Of a stretch of 64,000 bases of DNA, positions 14,426-27,800 are shown piece after piece. Both the position numbers and the translations under genes were made by a program. The DNA comes from Tenebrio molitor (Eukaryota > Arthropoda > Insecta > Coleoptera > Tenebrionidae): NCBI RefSeq assembly GCF_963966145.1, contig NC_091052.1, positions 9,176,001 through 9,240,000 on the forward strand. The letters run 5' to 3'. A model generated the notes under the pieces. It was not told the DNA's origin. It did no database searches and saw only the letters and a program-made list of their open reading frames with translations. Positions within the stretch are counted from its first letter, which is position 1; the number at the start of each line of letters is the position of its first letter.

Positions 14426-17400
14426 CTGCATCTTAAAAGTCATCGGACTTGAAAAATGCGCGTGGTTTAAAAATCGACGGCGGCGTAACGACGCCTTTGC
14501 GCTGACGTTAAAAAATCGCTTGTGACTAATGAGTTGGTTTACCTAAGTTGAAACTATTTCCAGAAAGTCGGTCATCTTGCACCGATTCCTATTAACATGT
14601 ATTTGGTTTTTAGTGGTCGTTTTGATTAATCGCCTAATAAATTTCCGCCGAGACTCGAAAGTAAACACGTTTCCGTGTAAGGTGATTACAGACCAAACAA
14701 AAGTGTTTTTACTAAAATTCATATTTGCTCTCGCACGTTTACCCACAATTTTTACCATCGACGGGACGATTGTTTCTATGGTAATAACCCTTGGTTATTG
14801 ATTCCGTCTTCGGGTTAGCGTGTTTGTTTTGCGACGCTTTTTCAGTCCGCGAACCGACCAGTTGAATGAATCACTCCGTATTTTCGATTGTCATTTGCAT
14901 GATTAGTAATTGCATTGGATGGTATGTCGATAAGTTGTCGCCGCCTCCGACTGAATATAATAATTCGTTATGAAGGATCGCACGCCAAATTCAGACCATT
15001 TTCGATGACATCTGGCCTGACAGCAAAAAACAAAACCGAGACCGTTCGATTGCCGAAAAAACGATTGGATCGTAATCGAGATCATCTCAATAAAACCGTG
15101 ACAGGTATTCTCGCCAAATTGGACTGTACAATTCATTATCCTTTCAAGTTTTTCGATAAAAAATGATGGAAATTTATTGTGCGATTTTGCCCGAATAGAC
15201 AAAAAAAACCGACGCGAATGACGTGACTAATGCAAGAACGATGTTGCAATTGATTGCATTGTAGCCTGGTAACGTGTTTTTGTAAAACAATGGAAATGTT
15301 AACGTTTTCAAAATAGACTGTGGGCAAGTTATGAATATGCCAAATACACCAGACAATCCTGTTCGTGTTAAAATGATGAAAAAAGAATAAATTGCATTCG
15401 CCGAAATAAAATTTCGTACAACTGCACCATTGTCGACGTTTGCGTAATTCTTGCAGCAATGTGCAGCGTTTCGTAATTCGTCGAAGCTAATGAAGTACAC
15501 GGTTTGGTATCGACTCCGGTGCGGTTTTTGCACTTTTCACGGTAAAAGCGTCTCCGCTCCGGGGATTAACAACACTCGACTTCGCCCGAGTGTGCGCGAG
15601 TTTTGAAACATCCATGTTGTGTACATTTCCTCGGTACCAATTGGTAAAAGACGTAAATACTGGTTCGAGACGGGACACAATTGCGGTTGCCGTTAATTGC
15701 CCATTTTTCTCTTCGCCGCAGTAATTTTCGTGTGCATCTGATTACAGTAAACAGTTGGAGACCGTTCTTTCCTCCTCAACTCTCCGCAGACGTAATTAGG
15801 AACAGTATGATTGTCGGCGATCGTATCGCAGCAGAGCTTATGTAAAAGAAGGGAACCCCAGAAGCTCTCGTTGTTCGATTGCTCCGACTTTTTGCCTCGC
15901 CTCGTGATTTATTTAGGTGGCGATGCACTAATTAAAATGTAATCATTAATAAATCGCGCAAAGAAAATTAGAGGGTATTACGAAGACGGCTCTAGTTGGG
16001 TCAACATTAATTATTACAATAATAATTCATCAAAAACGTCGTGGTCGCTTAAAGGAAATCGATTTTTCCAGTAATTTATGTGGCTGCATCTGCGACCAGT
16101 AAATTAATAAAACTCGGGATTCTTGGCGTGTTTGGTTTTTTAAAAGACGTGGGAGGTTTCGGTCTCGCCGAATTAAATCAAGGGTTGTGTTTCCATTTTC
16201 GGTGTTTGATAAGGACGAAAGGAAAGTGATTCCTGTGCAAACACAAGGACTAACTACACACGTGCGCGGCGCGACGAAATTTTCCTGTACATAGTCCGTT
16301 TTAATTAAAATCGGCTGTGAGAGGACGGGTTGTGGTGTTTTTTCACGTCGAAAATATTTGGTTTGATTATTAAAGTGTTAGGGGCGTGTGATGTATTATG
16401 TGGACTGTTTGGAATTCGGTGGAGGAGTTCCGAGGACACATCGATCGTTTATTTTTCTACGTCGTTGAGAAGACAGATTGCACTTTTCCTACTTGTTCCA
16501 AATCTTTTAAAAGCTTAAGCATCACCACAGAATGTATTGCAAAATTCCACATATGTTCAGATCAGGACCCCAAATTTATATCCGTGTGTTTTCTGCCACG
16601 TACAGATGCTGAACCTATAAAATTCCTATTTTAATGCACACCGATGATTTACGGCCCAATACTGCCAATTTTTGCATGCTGTGACGGAATATAAACTGAT
16701 ATATCAGTCTGCTTTTTGAAATATTTTTTCTAAATATCTAAAACCATTCGTGAATCTTCTTACATTTAGAAAATTCATCACACACACCACACTTAAGAGA
16801 CGCGAACGGAATAATAACCCAGAGCTTAGTTTTCTTGTAAGGCATGTTTTTCCGTCGCACAAAGAAATTAAAAAATAACACTTGATGAGAGCTTAATTTG
16901 TCTTTTTCTCGGTTGGACCAGACTCGACGTCAGAATGTTGTTCCAGTGGCTCTTTTCAGTGTTTTATCGTGGCTGTGGCTGGAATTTTAATGATACAATG
17001 CAGGTGTTACTGCTGAAGACCATGTTACAATCAATATCTGGTTCATCGAATTTATTCTCGTTTCATTTTTGCACATTTAAATGTGTATCGGGGCTGATTA
17101 GCTTATTGTCTTCTTTTGTGAAGCGAAGAACTGATTGATAATGATGCGAAAACGGATCCTTTGTCGCTGGAAAAATTGCTTTCCGAAATGTAACCGAAGT
17201 CGACTTTCCAAATGACGCACGGAAATGAAAAAAAAAAATCATTTTTTGACGTGTCTGACAAACTTCAAATTGAATTTCTCACACGTATGTGTATTTTATT
17301 ATGAAGTGGCGTTTCGCCTGATCAGGAAAAGTATTGGGATTCCATCTTTTACAGGGGTATTGGCGTCACGAATTGCCTTTCGATAAACACGTTCCTCGTT

Positions 17401-20270
17401 TGTCGAACATGAAGATAAATTTAAAATTGTTAATCGTCGCAAGATTTGTATTTGTGTGGAGCATATGGGCGTCGAGTCCTGGAGGATCCGGTGTGTGCTT
17501 AAAGCACAACCGATCGTTATAATTCCGTTTGTACGGGAGCGACAGTTATCCTGCTTTAGCGTCCCAGGACGATACACCTGCTTAACTCATCGAATATCGA
17601 TATCGGTTTAATATGTTTAGCTCGTTAGATATAGAGGAGGATTAGATAGGCCGATAGGTTGTCAAGGTAACGGCACAGGAATGAGCGATGAATGACATTA
17701 ACGGAAGTTGATCTCTACCGAATTGAGCGCTTGGTTGATCATGTGTGCCATCATTGTTTGTACAGGCCGGATGGAATTTTTTATTATTGTTCCTGTCCAG
17801 TGAAGGGCTTACGGAGGGATGACGGATCTCGCGTATTAATCCACTTTTTCATACACATACAGGGGTCAAGTTTGCTAAGCTCTTGGTTAAATAATTTCCA
17901 ACAAAACCGTTTCTGGTGTCGGTTCAAATAAAATTTTCCCATTTTACGTGTTATGTCCCTTCAAGATTAAAGCGTTTTCAAACAGTGTCAAACAATGAAC
18001 ACAATGAAACATTTTCGGATAGAGATTTCAATTTTTAATTCGTACTTCACCATTGCAAGAACAATTTGACGGCGAAAATTAGACTGAAATTGGTAGAATT
18101 TATACGAACACGATGGTAGGGAAAATGGATAAATGGAGAGTTGCTCCAAAACGAAATAGTATTGTTGAATTATTTCTGATTTCTAATTTTACTCCGGTTA
18201 TTCAAGAGAAATTTTTCATAAAAATTTCCCCTGCTGCAAAAGCCAATTAAAGTATTTTTCAGTAGCAACCGATGCACCAGATTATATTTGTGCCTCGGGC
18301 AAACTAAACAGAACAAATAAACCAGAGTTATATAAATTTTATTCAAAGAGATAATGGTAAAATGCATCTCTTGCATCTAAGTAACAAGCAGAATTGTACA
18401 TATAAGAGGTTAGTTTGCCATATCTGTGATTGTGATTTTTGTTGTTCTGTGACGAGTGTTGAAATCCCTTTTAAATTTTCTTATTTTAATTTTTTCCGCC
18501 TTTCGGAAAAAGTTTTCTACAGTCCTACACTCGTTTGCCGATCCTTTGGCAAATGGGAAAATTCTGAAAGCCGAACGATTTCTAATAAGTATCCAGTTTT
18601 TGTCAGATTGTAAAAGTTTTCCGGCAAAAGTTGTCTGGATTTTGTCATGTGCAATTGAGAACTGCGCCTTTCATTTCACCTGTCGGATCATTTCGGCAGA
18701 TTCTATTGAAAGTTCAAAGAAAGGTGGAAGTCAAAGAATGTCCTTTATTCTGTGACACGAGTTTGTTTTAAAACCGTCTGGATAAACAGAAAAATCCCTT
18801 ACCTACATCCTCGGAGAAAAAAAAGTGTTGAGCTGACGGCGACGAAATCTCTTTATTAAATTTAAATGTGTGCGCATCTGGAGGAGTGGTTGCTTTATTT
18901 TTTAATGAGTGGTAAGGATGAGCAGGTCCGGGAATCCCTGGAGATGCGTTCTTATGTCTACTAACATATTGATTGCGTCAATAGTTCGTTGGGGTAACGG
19001 GAGGTTCATTGTTGCGGACACATTCATTGTGATTTGACCGGAAGTTGTCCGCAGAAAGGAAGCACCAGTTGATGTATTCGTTCAACTGTCCACTTTCAAG
19101 GATAGAAAGTAAATTGCTGCATGATCTGTCATCCTGCGAGGGCGTGTTGACCTCGTGCCCTCTGATCAACGTTTAATTGTTAATGTTTTGTTTTTAATAT
19201 GTTATTCGGAGTTCAACCCTCTGGATCCTCCAACTTCCCCATTTAGGAGATTCAGATTACTCCCTCGACGTGCAATAAATTATAAAATTAGAATGTGTAT
19301 TCTACATTGGTTGGATAATAATTTTCAACTCATTGCCACTTTGAATGTAATTAACAACTGTAAACGATTTTTCGCCTAAAGAAACTCAGTTGTTGCCAAC
19401 AAACTTGGAAAGTTTCTATTATGTAACTTGTACAGTTCCTGCGTAATCTTATTATTACTGACAAGTACAGCGAGACCCATAAATAACGATTACCGAGATA
19501 GTGTTGTCTTAAGAATTTCAAGAAGCTTCAAAGATTTTCAGCACAACACATTTTTTACAACGAATTTGACCTCCTCACAATTTCAGCTTGAAGCTTCTCA
19601 ACAGGCTTCTCGTTAATATGATTCAGATTTATTAATATTTAAGAATCTTTTAATTAAGGGAGTCCATTTGAAAAGTTTCTTAGCCGCCCACCTGCCGTCA
19701 ATTTTATTTTCCTTAATATATAAAATCATTCCTGCGATTCACCATTTTTATTTTGAAGTTGTTTATAGAAGTTCAGTTCATCTAATTTGCACATTCTGCA
19801 AAAACTTGCAGCTGTACGATCTGTGCATGTGCATTTTTGATCGGTGGTGTCCAATTATAGAGGTACTTAGAGACGGTACATTCGTCATACATCCTAACTT
19901 TGACATCCACTTTTTAATTGGATATGTAAGTCAAGCGTATCGCTCATTTGCTCATTGAGTGTGACTTACAAGATTGCCGTACTACTTTAATGATTGACGA
20001 CGGATTTTATAGTGTGCTAATGAATTGCGTACTTGTTTGTTTATTTGCAATTAAAAATTATAAATAGTGCTACCTGTTAGTGTTGCAAAAGTTGTACAAA
20101 AAGTCTGTAAATGTAGCAACTTGGTACGAGTAGTACTTGAAGGTCTTGCCACAGTACAAGCTTTGAAAAATAGCGCTGTGAAATGTCCTATAATGAATTT
20201 ATTTTTGTTTCAGGTACGTTGCAACAAAAAATCTTTTGATGGTATGTTATTATAACACCGCCCACAATGT

Positions 20271-20305
20271 CACGTGAAAGGACAACACAATGGCGGCCTG
20301 TAAGT
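20271..20305 (+). promoter_or_regulatory. E-box followed by a start codon and strong donor-like site
   Basis: CACGTG lies at 20271-20276. An ATG at 20290 opens only four codons before GTAAGT (20300-20305), which fits a 5' splice donor. A very short first coding exon would look like this. There is no downstream exon that I can connect to it, so it remains a coincidence of short motifs until shown otherwise. Confidence 0.1.
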
Positions 20306-21439
20306 AAGCATGAATAATACATTTTTAACTACTTACTACGTACAACCATAATTGCGTCAGTTTACCGTCCTGACCCAATTTATTCAGACGTTAAAAATTA
20401 ACAAGAGCAACGTCAGCATGAACACGAATTATCAAATGGAAAACAAGTAAATTATCAGTTCCGAGCTTTGAGCTTTCATCGTCTGAAAATTTAAAATGAG
20501 TAGTTGAAGGGAAGCGGTTAAACGTTTGATTATTTAAGTCATAATTAACATCCGAAATCAACTGGTCTCGATGAGAAATGTCACCACACAAAGGCCGTTT
20601 TTGTCTGGATCAAAATTAACGAGCTTCTATAACAGACCGTTATAATAATAAGACAAAGACATTTTCCGAGTATAAATCTAAGGACAAAGTTTTTCCTTAT
20701 TAAGTTGCGACGGTCTTTTTTTGTCTCGTCACAAAACTCCAACTATTTATTAACATCAAAGCAATCTGAGCGAAAAATCTAGAGGGATTTTTTAAATAAT
20801 CTCACTTCCACCAAACATCATCGTTACGATTTCTTGTACACGGTTTTAATAAAGCCGTGAGCAACTCGTACAGCTTCCTTACCATAGAATTCATATTTCG
20901 TCGGCTACCTCCCTGCTGAAATTATTTCAGACGCTCTGCCCTTATTCATCCAGGTATCCATACAATAACAAGGACTACGAAATAATTTATGGCGCCGGGG
21001 GCGATATTCAATGAAGTAAAGACCACCTTTGCTGTAATATCGCAAAAATTCCTTCCACAAGCGGCAAGGACTGCCGCCACTCGTCGATTTAATTTTTACT
21101 CTCGATAAATGTTTGCTTTCGAAGAATGTTCCTCGAAGAGCAAGGAGGTGTTGTGCGCAGGATATTGAGTGGTCCTGGTCTAGACCTTTTGTTTACGTTA
21201 TCTGCTTAAATGTTTACAACTCGTCACGGTTAATGATGGAGTCTTATCGCGAAACTGTTCGTCATGGTCGGGCAAAAGAGATTAAACGTGGTCGTCGCCT
21301 TAATGCGGTAGTTATATGCCGAATAGTGAGGATTGGATGCGAATTTCATTTAGTTAATGGACTAATTTTAAGCCGCGTCCATCACCGTGAAGGGAACAGA
21401 ATGAAGAGATTGAAACTAATGGTCGAGGTTTTCTTACAG

Positions 21440-21791
21440 GTTCGACTTGGAAAAAACACCACCAGCTGTTTTAGCGTCGCATTGCACATCCAGTTATGGA
21501 ATGCAGGCGGCATTGTTTCGAAATTCCTGCGGCGTGCAGGATGTGACCGACGGTCGTGGCAAAAATCTGCGCCACCGTATCCAGTTAATAACGCGATTTT
21601 GTGAAATGATGGGTGTTAAATATAGTGCACCAGATAAACATACAGGAGGAATTTCGTTGCTAGATCGGAATGTGTGGCAGAGCCGACGTGTAAACATTTT
21701 TCGAAATTTATTCCGAGCATATTTTTATAATACTCATAATTTTGCGATTTTCTTTTTATTAATCGTAAAACGAAATCAACCGCGAAACTGA
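21440..21791 (+). other. Exon-like open block, product unknown
   Basis: A pyrimidine-rich TTTTCTTACAG (21429-21439) resembles a 3' splice acceptor. The frame after it stays open to a stop at 21789-21791. The first 55 or so codons have a mixed composition with fair use of C- and G-ending codons (G, R, C, S, Q residues). The last 35 or so are AT-rich and look like read-through into intron. No domain is recognised. An overlapping frame (21113-21604) is also open. A real exon would probably end well before 21791, but I see no clear donor. Confidence 0.15.
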
Positions 21792-23228
21792 TTGCTTACC
21801 TATATTCAAAACGTGCAGCTTAGAATAATATTTATCCTCGCGTAATTTCGAATCCTGCTAACAATAACAATGATATTCCGGCTAATTTTACCCGAAATTC
21901 GGACGAGTTCTTCGCCTCGTTGTTATTTTCCAAAGCTGACTCACTCATTCACTTTTTATAAATACTCGAGAATTATAAATAATGTGGGAATATGTGTGAT
22001 AGCAGCGATTCAAATCTCTTTTTCGTAGGATCAGGCCGTAAGAAATTTTTATTGTGTGCCCGGAACGAGCAAACTACCGTCCCTTTGTGTTCGACTGTTG
22101 AGGTACACTTACCAATTATGCACATCCATGCAACAGATATCAAAAGGTTGCCTCGCCCTTTCCGGTATCATTTTCCGAGGCCGTCGATCGTTACATAAAT
22201 GCAAATTGTCACACGATCTCGATTGCGTCTTGCCCACTGTGTTAGTCATCGTATTTTTCTGGTTCTAATGTGACTGGACAATTATCCAGAGATGTGACGT
22301 AATCAGGCGGAGGCTGGAATTAGACCGATAATTGTCAAAAGGATAAGCGCTTTTCGGGATCGACGAGAGGTCAAAGTCATGTCGCAACGGAACAGTATCG
22401 GTCAATCAGGTTTCATTTTTGCAACCGTACAATAAGAACAACGAAACTGTTTTTCTGTTTTAACACAATTTCCGGTCAGTGAATGTAATTATTGATTGGA
22501 AATTAAGCGCTCCAGGCGTCGTTCTTAACTTATTCGCCTTCGGATCTGTTACTTACCCAAACTTTGGAGTTCCTGATAACATTTTGGTGTGTTAAAAGTC
22601 GACACATCTCGCACTGTGCCAATCGTAAAAGATGCTTTTATGAAAAGCACTTAATATTTTTTTCTGATTGAAAACGTGTATTTGTGTAGTGCAATATTCA
22701 TAAATCAGGCAATTATCGTGTTATTTGATTTTTTATGTCTCTAATCGAACGGATTTATGTTTTGAATTACATGAAAAATGTTAATGTCGTAAAATCGTAT
22801 TGAGTGCGAAAAAATGAAATGTTTTCTATTTGAAATGTAGAAACGCTGTTTGATCTGTCTTAATCAGAGAATTAGTAAATATGTAGTTGACCACAAATTT
22901 TGTTTATTTTCCGTATGTTGTAGCTCATGAAATTTTGTAGCTGTCACTGTTGTCAAGTTTAACTTCCAATTAATCTCCACTTTATGAAAGTTTCCTTGTT
23001 TTTATTTTTGTGTTCTATTTTTTTTTTCAAAAGTAACTGACATCCAACGTTTCAAAATGGTTTATTCGACTGAACAAAAGACATTTATGACAGAAAGTTA
23101 TTTTCACAACGGGTGCAAGATCAAGGGTGAGTGGTTTGTCACCTATCCAAAGTGATATATTATACGAGAGAATTTTTCAAAGCATTCTGGATTAGATTTT
23201 TTAGACGCAGATAAAAATGGTGAAAGTT

Positions 23229-23423
23229 AAAGATAAGCGTCCACTAGCTCGTACTGTACACAATAGACAAATAAAAAAAATCTTATTAATCTATTTCATT
23301 TATGTGATGTCGATGATGAGATGAATTATTGAACGCACCTTTAGTTGAAATAATCTGTTGCCTCGATTAATTTGGTGTGTCCGTTGCGTACGATACGGTT
23401 TAGTAGAGGCCCACCTTAAGCCG
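23229..23423. mobile_element. MITE copy B (CGTACG family)
   Basis: The left end reads TAAGCGTCCACTAGCTCG and then a worn GTACTGTACAC. The right end, read inward on the other strand, gives TTAAGGTGGGCC, a CTACTAAAC block and GTATCGTACGCAACG. The element is about 195 bp and non-coding. Its right arm is better preserved than its left. Confidence 0.6.
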
Positions 23424-23886
23424 TAATCTCACTCTATTTAAAAAAATTCAATTTGTATTTGAACGTTTATAAAATTAATTAAATTAAAATATAATCAATT
23501 AAGAGAGTAGTCTTTGTGCTGTATTAAAAATTAAGTCCATATAAGGATTTTTCTTCAAACAAATTGGAAATATTCATTGGATGTACATATTTAATTATGT
23601 GCTGAATTTAGGCAAAACGTTGACTAAACATTTTAGAATTTTGTTAACAATTAATTGTTAAGTTGTGAACACATTTTTACCGTTGTACATATTTGCAGCC
23701 TAGATTTGTATAACGTGTATCCTTAACAGTCAAAACATAGAAAGAAAGTTTTCTCACGACACAAATCTCTATATTGCTACAAATGAAACCAGAAATGGTT
23801 TAGTTTAATAATTTATAACACATTTGTTGATTTGTTGTAAAATACTACCAAACACGTCCATTTAAGGGTAATAAAATGCGGCGCGC

Positions 23887-24037
23887 TAAAGGTAAGCGTC
23901 CACTAGCCCGCATCGTACGCAACAGAAATTCACTTTCATTCTTCTGATACGATGTGTTGAAACCTTCACCTTCATTAAAATATATACTACATACAATGAG
24001 TCATTCGATCCACCAACTGCGTACGGCATAAGCCGTA
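23887..24037. mobile_element. MITE copy C (CGTACG family), right end shortened
   Basis: The left end is well preserved (TAAGCGTCCACTAGCCCG, then CATCGTACGCAAC). The right end keeps ACTGCGTACG and a GGCATAAGCCG-like tail but lacks about 20 bp of the outer inverted repeat, so the copy is only about 150 bp. The loss inside the right arm suggests a deletion after the unit was duplicated. Confidence 0.6.
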
Positions 24038-24576
24038 TTCTTACTCCATTTTTGAAAATATGTACGTGATTTTAGAAATATTTATTTAATGGAAGTTGTA
24101 TGCTAAATGAAAGATGTATTGATTTTATAAAATTATACTGAGTGCGGAAAATGTATTCGATTTCTGCGTGAAGGTTTGTAAATTTTTTTTGGGATAAATA
24201 TGACTAATATGAAATTTCGAGAAGAGTGTTTGTTATGTCGTAATAGTTAGGTAAGTCCATATAAGGAATTTTCTCCAACAAATTTAGAAATATTCATTTG
24301 GTGGATTTGATCTTTGAATTTACATAAAAACTTAGCGAGACATCTTAAATTTTATTATCTACCAATTATTAGTTGTGAACAAATTTGTACCGTTGTATTT
24401 ACATTTCTACGTATTCTTAACAGTCAAGATATTGAAAAAAATGTAATTTACTCACGGGGTACATTTTCAAAATTACTACAAATGACACTAGAAATGGCTT
24501 AGTTTAATAATTTACAACACATTTGTTGTAGAATACCACCAACACCTCTACGTAAGAATAATAAAATGCTGAGGGC

Positions 24577-24759
24577 TAAAAATAAGCGTCCACTGGCTCG
24601 CATCGTACGCAACAGGCAAATCAATCGCATTTACTTTCATTCTCTGATGCTAACGATGCGATGTGTTGAACGCACCTTACGTAAAATAATGCATGACTCA
24701 TTCGATCGGTCCGCGTCCGTTGCGTACGATACGGTCTAGTGCACGCCCGCCCTAAGTCG
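24577..24759. mobile_element. MITE copy D (CGTACG family), best preserved
   Basis: The left end TAAGCGTCCACTGGCTCG, then CATCGTACGCAAC, pairs with the right end, whose reverse complement runs TTAGGGCGGGCGTGCACTAG and then ACCGTATCGTACGCAACG. The two arms match over about 35 bp with a few differences and one or two gaps. The length is about 183 bp. This copy best defines the ends of the family. Confidence 0.65.
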
Positions 24760-24835
24760 TAACTTCACTGTGCAAATACAAAACCTTGGAAATATTTTTA
24801 CGAAGTTGCATGCTAAACAGTCTGGGCAATATTTT

Positions 24836-27800
24836 GCACGAACATTTGAAACATTCTTCTGATTTACCACCAATCCAAAGTGTGGATGTACACGGTTCAG
24901 TAATTACCGCTTCCTCCGGATAACTTAAGAGTCTTCGCATTCAAGAGGACCGGGTTAACGGACCCCAACTCGACATTGACCACCTTTCGAGAATGCCATA
25001 GTGGACGAGTACACAAGAGCCTGTCGGTTTCTTCGAGTGCTCACGTATCGATTGGAACTAATTTTCCACGTTTCAATTGAAGAAGTGAGCAATTTTTGAT
25101 ATTTATGAGAGGCGAGTTGTTTTTTTCGGGTTCGGTGTTGACGTGACATCAGAAGTCATCCCTTATTTATCGGTAGGATTGCCAAATCGTGCATGTCGTG
25201 TGTGTATGTATTTTCGATGTCGGAAAAAAATCGTTGGGAAAAACCTCCACATCACGCATCAGTCTTTGTACCGGCATGGACCAGTCTCCGATACATTATT
25301 GTGTTTTTCCGGTGGAACGAAAGGCACGGATCTTGCTTGTCACCGCATCAATCTAATAAAATATTAATATAACCGTTCCATCAGTTACTGTCTTCGTATT
25401 TTGAAATTTTTATATCAAGTTCTCGTGTTCCGCCTTTATATTCCGCGTTATGCATAATCCCCCACGAATTTCCAGTCGGGGGTTGAAGACCGGCCGACTT
25501 TTCCTAATTTCTATTCAATAACAACCAACCGGAGTGAATATTTTAAGTAACGACGCCATTCCGCAATTTAGTTCGACTTTGTCGTCAGACTCCTATTGAT
25601 AGATATGAAGTCGCGAAATGAATGTTACTTTAGGAAATTAGAAACGGGGATATGTCTATTGTAACATCGACGACAACGACGCTTTGTTCCTAAAATAAAC
25701 ATCTGAAATATCAGAAAATCTAATCAGCTTAATGTAAACTTATTTTCGTTGTCTTCTTTATTTGTTAAATGTTTTGCAATTACGGCCAACGTGTGCTCTT
25801 TTCCAAATTCTAAAACGTTTCGAGTTTCTTTCTCACCTTTCCCATTAACGCTTTCCGTTTTCGAACTAATGCCGTTACCTCCGCCCTAATGAAATATTCC
25901 GGTGTAATTTTTAGGTTACATTATGCAAATATCACGGTGAAAAAGAAATACGAAACGGTCCGACTGAAAGGAATTTTATTTTGTTTCTGGAGAACCAGAC
26001 CCTAGCGTATAGCGCCCATCGTTCTTTTTATTCCTCGAAATGAACTCCACGAAACGAAATGGTAATTTAGCCTGCACCATTTTTCGACAAAAGCTCAACT
26101 GTGCATTGAAACACGATATGAACTGGGCCATAAATTTATTAGAATTAATCTGCACCTATCGTGTTTATATTAGTGTGGAATTTAATCAAACTTTTCGCGT
26201 TCCCTATTTCGAGAATTGACGATCAATAGTCAATGCAATTTCTACGAGAAATTTCAGCACACCAACCGATTTTTGGGCCCGGAAAAAATTACAACCGGAT
26301 TAGTAACACCACCGCCATTGCAGTATTTACCAATAAATAACAAAAATATGAGGTCGCTTAAATCGTAAATTAACGCTTTTGAATATTTTTTGAAGGTCAT
26401 ACCAATGGTGTGGACGAAAACTTTGATTTCAAACAGGTTACTTTTGGTAAATTAATAATTTATGACCTTTTTGTGAGGAGTACACAAAAAACTCCACTTT
26501 CAAAGCCCAGGATAATTTTGTTTTTTAGATTTTATTGTAACGAGGAAAGAATAAGGGGAATTATGTGTTTGATAGAAACGATCATTAAGCAACAATACGT
26601 ATCATTTAGCGTAATGAAATGTTTCTATGTTTCTATGATGATTACAAATGATATCACGTAAACAAAATGAAAATGAATAATTAAGTACCGCTCCGCATTT
26701 GTTAATACATTACCTTTGTGTGGGAAAAATATTAAAACATCGAGTAAAGCTTGGAGCTGGAATATCTTTTTTTTACAAATTAATAATAAACGAAAGGATG
26801 TTTAAATTTTTGATTCGTCCAATTCCCAGTTGCTTTTTTACCATATTGTGTAAACGGTTTTCGTGTGGTAAGTGCCGCCACACAACGCCGCCTCTTAAAA
26901 CTAAGAAAGTACAATTACGTGCCTGTCGTTTTATTTTCTTTGGCAGTTCCTTTAATTATATCGAAACAAGAAGATGAAAAAATTATTAACTTGTTACCAT
27001 TTAAACACTAGGCGAAAGCGAACTTTTACTAATTTGCACTGACACAGATTGTTTAACAGCATTGTTTTTACTCTTCCAAGTTACGCTTTCCATTTGAACT
27101 GAGTCACACGGCAAGGGACAGAGAAAAAATTCCTACAATTTGTGATATTTTTTGCACGCAAATTGCAAATTTCGTTTTAATTTTTATAATCCGACAGAGT
27201 GCTTTTGTACAGCGTTCACGCAAGTTCTGAATTTATTAGTACTGGTCGAAGAGGGTCAGCAATATATTTGACCGTCTTGATTCATATTCGAAACCCTTCG
27301 ATTGTGCAAATGTATTTCCTTTGTTGTTTACGCAATTATTTGCTGCGTGTCGGTGCAGCTGGTGGTCGGGGATAATGAATTGAAATTTATTTGGTTCAAA
27401 AATGTTCTACCAAATTTTATTTGCAGGCTGATGTTATCGCCGAAATTGCAGACTGTGCCAAAACATGCACGTTGAATTATTAACATAAACCGTCAACGCT
27501 CAATTTGCATTAGTTTTTAGTCTTTTAGTAATTACAATTTTTATAGTTCCGAATAATTACGGAACGGACGTCTGAAAATTGTCCGGACGTTTTAATTTCT
27601 CTTTTAGCTGTTGACGCCTCATTTAAAGGGAAAAATGTAATAAGCAAAAAAGGACATTAAATACGAACTCTTTGTGTCTCGAGTCGTTTTCTGTTTGTCT
27701 TAAAATTTGACATCTTGTCTATTTGGGAAGTTTGTTTCGGGAGAGAGAGAATCGTTGTGTTGAGTTGTTCTGACGGCGGCGTAAGCTCCAAGTCTGCGTT

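Larger units (their letters stand above)
8522..22779. other. Non-coding stretch, no gene recognised
   Basis: Open frames here look like chance. Several overlap in opposite directions, for example at 14.1-14.4 kb and 14.9-15.5 kb. No transposase, reverse transcriptase or structural RNA was recognised. Weak items are listed separately: a TATA-like site near 12054, a GC-richer island at 14.1 kb, a start/donor-like site near 20290 and an exon-like block at 21440. Confidence 0.55.
22780..24835. repeat. Diverged tandem array, about 660-690 bp period, with an embedded MITE per unit
   Basis: Three units can be aligned by eye. The MITE left ends recur at about 23229, 23887 and 24577, giving spacings of about 658 and 690 bp. 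The unit bodies also match. AGTCCATATAAGGA recurs at 23534 and 24254, and runs around GTTGTGAAC, TTAACAGTCAA and AATGGTTTAGTTTAATAATTTA-like text follow in the same order. A sequence like TATTGAGTGCG at about 22795 matches one at about 24130, so a worn partial unit precedes the first. About 60 bp of unit body follow the last MITE (24790-24835). The units are clearly diverged, so the duplication is not recent. There is no coding content. Confidence 0.75.

Noticed and set aside
14903..15533. Overlapping plus and minus frames, one hydrophobic on the minus strand
   Set aside because: The frames contradict each other, and the hydrophobic residues follow from T-rich codons. No membrane-protein family is recognised.
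21113..21604. 163-codon plus-strand open frame
   Set aside because: No domain and an arginine- and cysteine-rich random composition. It overlaps another open frame and crosses a likely splice-acceptor sequence.
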